Shown one piece after another: positions 1 through 4,604 of a stretch of DNA of 12,492 nucleotides (the stretch's first letter is position 1; every line of letters starts with the position of its first letter). Source of the DNA: Bacillota bacterium (GTDB lineage: Bacteria > Bacillota > Sulfobacillia > JAJZIM01 > JAJZBP01); assembly GCA_021798855.1 (NCBI GenBank), contig JAJZBP010000040.1, positions 1 to 12,492 on the forward strand. Reading direction: 5' to 3'. Below the pieces are notes generated by a model. It was not told the DNA's origin. It searched no databases and saw only the letters and a list, made by a program, of their open reading frames with translations. The translations under genes were made by a program, and so were the position numbers.

Positions 1-1094
1 AGCATGGGGGGGAGGTGGGGGACGCGGGCCAGGGACTGTTCCCGGAAAATCTCCTTGCGCTCCAAAACCGAGGCCTGAGCGAAGCGACGGCCGGTGTCGG
101 TGAGGGCGATGTCGCCCTCCCGGACGCTGGCGAAGCCGAGCAACTCCGCGGCCTCAACGATGGGCAGCAAGTCTTCCAGATCCAGAATCAGTTTTTCGCC
201 CAATTGGTAAAGGTCGCAGGACCTTTCTTGGTCTTCCAGCAATTCAACCAGACCGGTCAGGGCACCCGCGCGGGTGGTGGGGATGTTGACGCGTTTTGGT
301 CCGGTGGCTTCGGCCGGTTGTTCCGTCCGGCGGCGGGTGAGGGTGGAGTAGATTTGGTCCACCAGCCTGATGAAGGCCGGATCTTTGCGTTCTCGCCAAT
401 GGGAGAGGGTTATGGGAATGTCGGCGATGACCGTGGCCGGATCCTTGGAAAGGGTGACGGCGTGGTCGGTCAGGTAAACGGCCTCTTCGATGGAATGGGT
501 GACGATGATGATGGCCTTGGTGGGAATCTTGGCGGAAAGCCACAATTCCAGCAGGTCGCGGCGCAGGTTTTCCGCCGTCAGGACGTCCAGGGCCGAGAAG
601 GGTTCATCCATCAGCAGGACGTCTGGATCCACCGCCAGGGCGCGGGCGAAACCGACCCGCTGGCGCATACCGCCGGAAAGCTCCCGGGGGAAGGCGCCTT
701 CGAAACCGTCCAGACCGACCATGTCGATCACCCGTTCGGCTTTTTCCCGCCGCTCCTTCAGGGCAAGCCCCTTGGCCTTCAGGCCGAGTTCGACGTTTTC
801 CCGCACCGTCAGCCAGGGAAAGAGGGCGAAGGTTTGAAAGACCATGGAGCAGCCTGGGTTGACACCGGCCACCGGCCGGCCACGGTAGAGGACCGAGCCG
901 CTGGTGGGGGCGTCCAGGCCGGCGATGATCCGCAAAAGGGTGGATTTGCCCGAACCAGACGGGCCGAGAAGGGACAAAAACTCCCCTTCGCGCACCTGAA
1001 AGCCGATCTCCCGCAGGACGGCGATGCCGGGATTGCCGGGGCGGTCATAGTCCTTGTTGACGTTACTCAACTCGATCAGGACGTCGGCGGCCAT
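1..1094 (-). CDS. ABC transporter ATP-binding protein, NitT/TauT type with C-terminal AAA-associated domain (3' end cut by window)
   Basis: This is the ATPase subunit of an ABC importer of the nitrate/sulfonate/taurine class, acting on the inner face of the membrane with the fused permease encoded just upstream. The visible 364 residues show Walker A GPSGSGKST (44-52), a Q-loop in VFQTFALFPW (85-94), the signature LSGGMRQR (139-146), Walker B VLLMDEPFSALD (159-170) and the H-loop histidine 200 in VTHS. After about residue 265 the protein continues for at least 100 residues (GALTGLVELLED..., DLEDLLPIVEAAELLGF...). This matches my memory of the AAA-associated C-terminal domain found on some NrtD/SsuB-like ATPases and is not part of the core ATPase. 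The ATG at 1092-1094 follows a purine-rich Shine-Dalgarno (GGAAGAAGG). The gene lies 89 bases after the permease, with hairpins between, and runs off the left edge. The substrate is not evident from sequence; the upstream Mg2+ riboswitch is the best clue. Confidence 0.93.
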   Translation of the reverse strand, partial: MAADVLIELSNVNKDYDRPGNPGIAVLREIGFQVREGEFLSLLGPSGSGKSTLLRIIAGLDAPTSGSVLYRGRPVAGVNPGCSMVFQTFALFPWLTVRENVELGLKAKGLALKERREKAERVIDMVGLDGFEGAFPRELSGGMRQRVGFARALAVDPDVLLMDEPFSALDVLTAENLRRDLLELWLSAKIPTKAIIIVTHSIEEAVYLTDHAVTLSKDPATVIADIPITLSHWRERKDPAFIRLVDQIYSTLTRRRTEQPAEATGPKRVNIPTTRAGALTGLVELLEDQERSCDLYQLGEKLILDLEDLLPIVEAAELLGFASVREGDIALTDTGRRFAQASVLERKEIFREQSLARVPHLPPM

Positions 1095-1112
1095 TTGTGG
1101 GCACCTTCTTCC

Positions 1113-1118
1113 GTTATA
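1113..1118 (-). promoter_or_regulatory. possible internal promoter (extended -10) before the ATPase gene
   Basis: On the minus strand the sequence reads TGCTATAAC, an extended -10 (TGn plus TATAAC, 5 of 6 to consensus). It lies 18 bases before the ATPase ATG. No convincing -35 is visible, and transcription from here would leave a leader of only about a dozen bases that still includes the Shine-Dalgarno. Together with the strong hairpin upstream it could let the ATPase be expressed apart from the permease. This is weak evidence from sequence alone. Confidence 0.25.
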
Positions 1119-1168
1119 GCATGGGAGCCGCCTGCGCCACGCTCCAGGCGACGGGCGCATGTACGGAG

Positions 1169-1205
1169 CCAAGCCAAATACCGTCAGAGACGGTATTTGG
1201 CTTGG
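1169..1205 (-). terminator. 17-bp perfect hairpin spanning the permease stop codon (terminator-like, no U-tract)
   Basis: Positions 1169-1185 and 1189-1205 are perfect inverted complements (arm CCAAGCCAAATACCGTC) around a three-base loop. The TGA stop of the permease (1184-1186) sits at the loop. No T-run follows on either strand, so it is not a standard intrinsic terminator. Likely roles are an mRNA 3' stabiliser, a processing site or an attenuator that lowers ATPase expression relative to permease. A second, weaker inverted repeat (TGCGCC/GGCGCA, 1133-1159) follows in the same gap. Confidence 0.5.
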
Positions 1206-2902
1206 GCAACCAGGGAAAGGGGATGCCAGACGAAACGGTTGGCCAGCACCACCAGAATGGACATGACCACGATGCCCAAGAGGAGAGCGGCGTTGTCTCC
1301 CCGACCGGTGGCGGTGGTGATGTAGGATCCGAGGCCGAAGGCGGTTAGACTGTGTCCCTTCCAGGCGACCACCTCGGCCAGAATGCTGGTGTTCCAAGCG
1401 TTGCCGGCCGCGGTGATCCCTCCGGTGATCAGGGCGGGGAAGATGGCTGGGAGAAGGAAGTCACGCCAGCGGGAAGCGCGGGACAGACCCATGACGGCAC
1501 CGGCTTCCCGCAACTCTTCGGGGATGGCCTGAGCGCCGGCGATGACGTTGAAAAGGATGTACCACTGGGTGCCCAGCATCATCAGGAGGACCGATCCGAC
1601 AAACGGGAAGTTGATGTGGTAACGCAGGTAGACTATGGTGAAGAAGGGGAAGAGCATGTTGATCGGAAAAGAGGCCAGGATCTGGGCCAGGGGGCGGGCC
1701 CAGCGGGACACTCTGCCGTGCAGGCCGATGTAGACCCCGGCGGGAACGGCCCAAATGACGGAAAGGGCCGTGGCTGCGGCCACCCGGCCGAAGGTGGCAA
1801 GGCCCATCAGGAACACCGGCCAAACGGTGGGTGCGGGGATGGTGACCATCAGGGCAAGGCCACGGTAGGCCAGGTAGGCGGACAGGACGGCGAAGGCCGT
1901 GCCCGTGACGAGCCGCGCCGGAGAGCGTCCGGCGGGGGCGGGATTGGAACGGAAGGTGAACAGGTTCACGGCCAAGCGGTTGGCCTGTTCGGCCAAGGGG
2001 AAGATGAAGGTGCGCTGAAACCAAAAGATCAGGTGGGAACGGCGCAGGATGGTCAGGATGGAGGACGCCGGCAGTTGGGCGTCGGCGTCCTCGGCGTCCG
2101 CCGCGTAGCGGCTGGCCCAAGCCAAAAGAGGCCGCCAGAAGAATTGATCCAGGGCGATGATCACGACGACCATGGCCGCCAGGGCATAGAAGATGGACCG
2201 AAGGTCACCGCCGGCGATGGCTGTGGCCAAGTACGAACCCAGCCCCGGGAGTTCCACCTGGCGGCCGTAAACGGTGATGGCTTCCGAGGCGGTCAGGAAG
2301 ATCCAACTGCCGCCGAAGGAAAGCATGCTGTTCCAGACCAGACTGCCCATGGCGTGGGGCAACTCCAGTTGGGAGAACCTCTGCCAGGGATTGAGGCGGT
2401 AAAGGCGGGAAGCCTCCTGGAATTCCTCGGGAATGGCGCGCAGGGAATGATAGAAGCTGAAGGTGATGTTCCAGGCCTGCGAAGTGAAGACGGCAAAGAT
2501 GGAGGCCAATTCCAGTCCGATCAGGTTGCCCGGAAAGAGGGAGGTGAAGCCGGTCACGGTGATCGACAAAAAACCGAGGATGGGAACCGACTGCAGGATG
2601 TCCAGCAGGGGGATCAACAGCTTTTCTCCCAGCCTGGAATAGGCACAGGCATAGCCGTAAACCAAGCTGAAAAGCAGGGAAAGGACGTAGGCGGCGAACA
2701 TCCGCAAGAGGGATTCCCCGGCGTAATAGGGCAGGAGGAAAGGGGAGAGGCTGATGCCCGGCCCGTGTCCGGGGTGAAAGGGGATGGCCAGGGCTTTGCT
2801 CAGGTGGAGGATGCTGTAGAGAAGGGCCAGCACGCCGGCGGCCACCACCAGGTCAGCGGCCCGGAAAGGGCGAAGGTAGGTTTTGCGGAAGAGAGATTCC
2901 AT
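1184..2902 (-). CDS. fused two-domain ABC transporter permease (NitT/TauT family)
   Basis: This 572-residue integral membrane protein carries two binding-protein-dependent permease domains in one chain, so a single copy could form the whole membrane channel. Domain 1 (about residues 60-260) has its cytoplasmic ATPase-coupling loop at 159-182 (EEFQEASRLYRLNPW...). Domain 2 (about 365-565) has the equivalent loop at 461-485 (EELREAGAVMGLSRAS...). Multiple hydrophobic segments surround each, and an acidic stretch (DAEDADAQ, 269-276) lies in the linker. Ordinary NitT/TauT permeases are about 250-300 residues with one domain, so this is a natural fusion. The ATG at 2900-2902 is preceded by GGGGAG twelve bases upstream, and an in-frame TGA lies further upstream, which limits extension. 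It is the first large gene after an M-box riboswitch leader, and the ATPase follows. No substrate-binding protein is present in the window. The transported compound cannot be read from sequence; Mg2+ or a Mg2+-linked solute is inferred from the riboswitch. Confidence 0.93.
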   Translation of the reverse strand: MESLFRKTYLRPFRAADLVVAAGVLALLYSILHLSKALAIPFHPGHGPGISLSPFLLPYYAGESLLRMFAAYVLSLLFSLVYGYACAYSRLGEKLLIPLLDILQSVPILGFLSITVTGFTSLFPGNLIGLELASIFAVFTSQAWNITFSFYHSLRAIPEEFQEASRLYRLNPWQRFSQLELPHAMGSLVWNSMLSFGGSWIFLTASEAITVYGRQVELPGLGSYLATAIAGGDLRSIFYALAAMVVVIIALDQFFWRPLLAWASRYAADAEDADAQLPASSILTILRRSHLIFWFQRTFIFPLAEQANRLAVNLFTFRSNPAPAGRSPARLVTGTAFAVLSAYLAYRGLALMVTIPAPTVWPVFLMGLATFGRVAAATALSVIWAVPAGVYIGLHGRVSRWARPLAQILASFPINMLFPFFTIVYLRYHINFPFVGSVLLMMLGTQWYILFNVIAGAQAIPEELREAGAVMGLSRASRWRDFLLPAIFPALITGGITAAGNAWNTSILAEVVAWKGHSLTAFGLGSYITTATGRGDNAALLLGIVVMSILVVLANRFVWHPLSLVAQAKYRL

Positions 2903-2907
2903 GGCGG

Positions 2908-3003
2908 TCAGTTTCTCCCCGAGGTCATGCGGGATTCAATACCGCCGGCCAAGGCCGCCACATCCGGCGGCAGATCCAGTAACAGCCGCTTCTCGTTGAC
3001 CAA
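2908..3003 (-). CDS. possible small ORF / leader peptide upstream of the permease (31 aa)
   Basis: An open frame starts at TTG (3001-3003), which overlaps the end of a T-run. It follows a GGAGGGAG Shine-Dalgarno about nine bases upstream and ends at TGA (2908-2910), five bases before the permease ATG. The peptide begins MVNEKRLLLDLPPDVAALAG and is polar and leucine-rich, with a Pro-Pro pair. I recognise no family. The spacing would suit translational coupling to the permease. The Shine-Dalgarno lies inside the 3' arm of the hairpin at 3002-3051, so its translation could depend on leader folding. It could equally be a chance frame in a structured leader. Confidence 0.3.
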   Translation of the reverse strand: MVNEKRLLLDLPPDVAALAGGIESRMTSGRN

Positions 3004-3051
3004 AAAAATCGACTCCCTCCAAGTTGGCCGAATCGGCCCGGCCGGAGGAAG
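3002..3051 (-). terminator. second terminator-like hairpin in the transporter leader
   Basis: On the minus strand CTTCCTCC (3044-3051) pairs with GGAGGGAG (3013-3020), including one G-U pair. An inner GGCCG/CGGCC stem lies inside, and a run of seven T (3002-3008) follows after four bases. The 3' arm contains the best Shine-Dalgarno for the small ORF that follows, so the hairpin could act as a terminator or as a ribosome-site sequestrator. It lies about 200 bases beyond the M-box terminator. Confidence 0.5.
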
Positions 3052-3102
3052 CTAAAACTCCTGGATTCAGACCGCCCGCATTGGGGATGCTCCCGCTGGA
3101 CC

Positions 3103-3196
3103 GGGGGAATTCCCAAGGCGGACGACCGGTTTCCTCTCCGGTCGGGTCTGCGTACTGGGCGCCGGCTCCGGGTCGCCGTTCACTTGGGATCCCCCC
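3103..3196 (-). other. unassigned structured leader segment (possible second regulatory RNA module)
   Basis: A long-range pair closes this segment: CCCAAG (3183-3188) with CTTGGG (3112-3117), extended by an A-T pair and a G-run/C-run (3191-3195 with 3103-3107) around a small internal loop. Inside it, CGACCGG (3138-3144) and CCGGTCG (3123-3129) form a 7-bp hairpin. A second GC-rich hairpin is possible around 3158-3177. It lies downstream of the M-box terminator and upstream of the second terminator-like hairpin. I could not match it to any riboswitch class I know. GC-rich sequence folds readily by chance, so this is a candidate only. Confidence 0.3.
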
Positions 3197-3203
3197 TTTG
3201 CGC

Positions 3204-3230
3204 AAAAAAATAACGGGCCAAAACGCCCGC
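3204..3230 (-). terminator. intrinsic terminator of the M-box expression platform
   Basis: On the minus strand GCGGGC and GCCCGT flank a short T-rich loop and are followed by TTATTTTTTT, a classic intrinsic terminator just beyond the aptamer. Upstream, GCGAGC near the aptamer's 3' end can pair with GCTTGC, which overlaps the base of the terminator stem. This could serve as an anti-terminator. In characterised M-boxes, Mg2+ binding favours termination and low Mg2+ allows readthrough. Confidence 0.75.
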
Positions 3231-3243
3231 AAGCCAAGCTCGC

Positions 3244-3405
3244 CGCCTAAATCGTCGAGTTTCAGCACCGCGCGGCATAGGAGCTTCCCAGCTCCGGCCC
3301 CCTGGTCCAAGCCTTATGTCGGCCAAGACTGTTTGACCCGTCGGCATCTTTCGATGTTTCCGGGCAAGGGCATCTCGCTCGTGTGGTAGCCTCACCTAAC
3401 AGGCG
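3244..3405 (-). ncRNA. M-box (ykoK leader) Mg2+ riboswitch aptamer
   Basis: Read on the minus strand, the segment carries the conserved M-box blocks in order: GTTAGGTGAGGCT (near 3388-3400), GCCCGGAAACATCGAAAGATG followed by CCGACGGGTCAA (3333-3366), GACATAAGG (3312-3320), and CCTATGCCGCGCGGTGCTG with AAACTC (3257-3281). The closing P1 helix is CGCCT (3401-3405) with AGGCG (3244-3248). Length (about 160 bases) and motif order agree with the Bacillus subtilis mgtE leader as I remember it (Rfam ykoK family). The family binds several Mg2+ ions, compacts, and usually turns off downstream Mg2+ transporter genes when Mg2+ is ample. Here it precedes a NitT/TauT-type ABC transporter. Confidence 0.94.
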
Positions 3406-3415
3406 TTCCATGGAG

Positions 3416-3444
3416 ATAATGACATGGGATGACGGAGAAGTCAA
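3416..3444 (-). promoter_or_regulatory. promoter of the M-box/ABC transporter transcript
   Basis: On the minus strand a -35 TTGACT (3439-3444) and a -10 CATTAT (3416-3421) are separated by 17 bases, the ideal housekeeping-sigma spacing. The predicted start near 3409 falls just before the first base of the riboswitch P1 helix. This agreement with the aptamer boundary strengthens the call. Confidence 0.65.
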
Positions 3445-3513
3445 CGGGGAATCAATGATTTGTCCCAAATCCGCCGATTAAGCGGTAAAGAGAGTGCGGG
3501 AGTTTCAAGGAAG

Positions 3514-3544
3514 TTGGGTAATGTCCGTTCCGGTATGTTATAAT
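3514..3544 (+). promoter_or_regulatory. promoter of the lgt operon (extended -10)
   Basis: TGTTATAAT contains a perfect TATAAT (3539-3544) preceded by TG, an extended -10. A weak -35 candidate TTGGGT (3514-3519) lies 19 bases upstream. The -10 is flanked by GGTAT/ATACC arms (3532-3547), which might be an operator or chance. The predicted start near 3551 lies about 30 bases before the lgt GTG. It is divergent from the transporter promoter, with about 70 bases between them. Confidence 0.6.
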
Positions 3545-3580
3545 ACCAATCAGTTTCTGGATCGGGGGAGGAAAATTAAG

Positions 3581-4372
3581 GTGGATTTGCCCTGGCTAAA
3601 CCCCTACGCCTTTCACCTGGGACCCATCGGGGTTCACTGGTACGGCATCCTGATGGTTGCCGGTATGCTGGTGGGCATATATTACATGGCCAAAAACGGG
3701 GCCAAGTACGGCTTGGATGGGGAATTCATCACCAATGCGGCCTTGTGGGCCATCTTGGGAGGGGTGATCGGCGCCAGGCTGTTTTTTGTCATCTTCAACG
3801 AACCACAATGGTTTTGGCAAGATCCAGGGCAGATCTTCCGGATCTGGCAGGGTGGCCTGACCTCCTACGGGGGATTTCTGGGTGGGCTTTTGGCCGGTTG
3901 GTGGTACGTGCGTTCGCGGGGAGTATCGGTGAGCCTCCTGGCCGACCTGGCCGTTCCGGGGCTTGCGGTCGGCTATATGTTGGTGCGGGTCGGGAACATC
4001 TTCAACCACGAGGTGTTGGGGCGGCACGCCGCCATGCTGCCGGGGGACATCCGCTGGCCGGCTCAACTGGTGGGAGTGGCCATCGGCCTGATCATGCTCG
4101 TCCGTCACAACCTGGTGGCGAAGCGGGTTTCGCCGGCGCGGCATCCGGGTTATCTGTTCTGGTCATTCATGTTTTGGTACAGCGTGTTGAGGGGATTGGT
4201 GGAGGAATCGGTGCGGGACAACCCCCTGTACCTGGTTCACTACGTGAACTCCTACCTGGGGGTCGGTGTCGCCACCATGGAACAACTGTTCACGCCGCTC
4301 ATCCTCGCCTTCACCCTTTACATGACCAGGCGCAGTATGCGGGCGACCGTCGCGGAAAGGAGAATGAATTGA
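3581..4372 (+). CDS. lgt: prolipoprotein diacylglyceryl transferase family protein (Lgt), divergent
   Basis: Lgt moves the diacylglyceryl group of phosphatidylglycerol to the lipobox cysteine of prelipoproteins, the first step of bacterial lipoprotein maturation, in the cytoplasmic membrane. The 263-residue product is of normal family length, with about seven hydrophobic segments. Residues aligning with functional positions of E. coli Lgt (my recollection of that numbering) include Tyr21 in HWYG, the signature RVGNIFNHE (136-144) with Gly147, and Arg204/Glu208 in RGLVEE. Departures are Tyr96 in TSYGGFLGG where E. coli has His103, and QLVG (162-165) where the family usually has QLYE. The GTG at 3581 was chosen for its GGGGGAGG Shine-Dalgarno nine bases upstream. 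The in-frame ATG at 3494 would place the promoter inside the gene. A 62-aa gene follows after one base. It may be the main Lgt or a paralogue. Confidence 0.88.
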   Translation: MDLPWLNPYAFHLGPIGVHWYGILMVAGMLVGIYYMAKNGAKYGLDGEFITNAALWAILGGVIGARLFFVIFNEPQWFWQDPGQIFRIWQGGLTSYGGFLGGLLAGWWYVRSRGVSVSLLADLAVPGLAVGYMLVRVGNIFNHEVLGRHAAMLPGDIRWPAQLVGVAIGLIMLVRHNLVAKRVSPARHPGYLFWSFMFWYSVLRGLVEESVRDNPLYLVHYVNSYLGVGVATMEQLFTPLILAFTLYMTRRSMRATVAERRMN

Positions 4373-4373
4373 A

Positions 4374-4562
4374 ATGAAGCAACTGGTTATCCTGGGGGTT
4401 ATCGTGTTCGCGCTGTTGGCGCTGGTCACCGGTGGGATCAGCGCCCGGCAGGTGGAGGCCATGGCCCGCAAGGGAGGCCAGGAACGGCCCGGGGCGGCCT
4501 GGCACATGATTCCGGGGGTTTTGGTTTTGCTGCTGGCGGTGGTGGCCTACTTCGTTCCCTAG
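4374..4562 (+). CDS. small two-helix membrane protein, unknown function (62 aa)
   Basis: The protein has a hydrophobic helix at about residues 3-21, a charged middle (RQVEAMARKGGQERPG), and a second helix at about 47-61 ending in YFVP, so it is probably a hairpin in the cytoplasmic membrane. The ATG at 4374 lies one base after the lgt stop and is preceded by AAGGAG about eleven bases upstream, inside the end of lgt. This indicates translational coupling. The tkt gene follows after 42 bases. I recognise no family. Position suggests co-expression with lgt but does not reveal a job. Confidence 0.75.
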   Translation: MKQLVILGVIVFALLALVTGGISARQVEAMARKGGQERPGAAWHMIPGVLVLLLAVVAYFVP

Positions 4563-4604
4563 GCGACGCCAGGCCACCCAACAGGTTTCGCAAGGAGGCA
4601 AACC

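Noticed and set aside
15..1325. Long plus-strand open frame opposite the ATPase gene
   Set aside because: Its translation is low-complexity Gly/Asp/Gln-rich with no family features, and the minus strand encodes a clear ABC ATPase with all motifs.
1352..3055. 567-codon plus-strand open frame opposite the permease
   Set aside because: Composition is Gly/Gln/Asp-rich, as expected from the antisense of a GC-rich membrane protein gene; the minus frame has two canonical permease loops.
2936..3310. 124-codon minus-strand frame as a possible missing substrate-binding protein
   Set aside because: It runs through the riboswitch 3' end, the terminator and hairpins, and has no signal peptide or binding-protein features.
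3494..3580. N-terminal extension of Lgt from the ATG at 3494
   Set aside because: It would include the predicted extended -10 promoter and adds residues not seen in the family; the GTG at 3581 has a strong Shine-Dalgarno.
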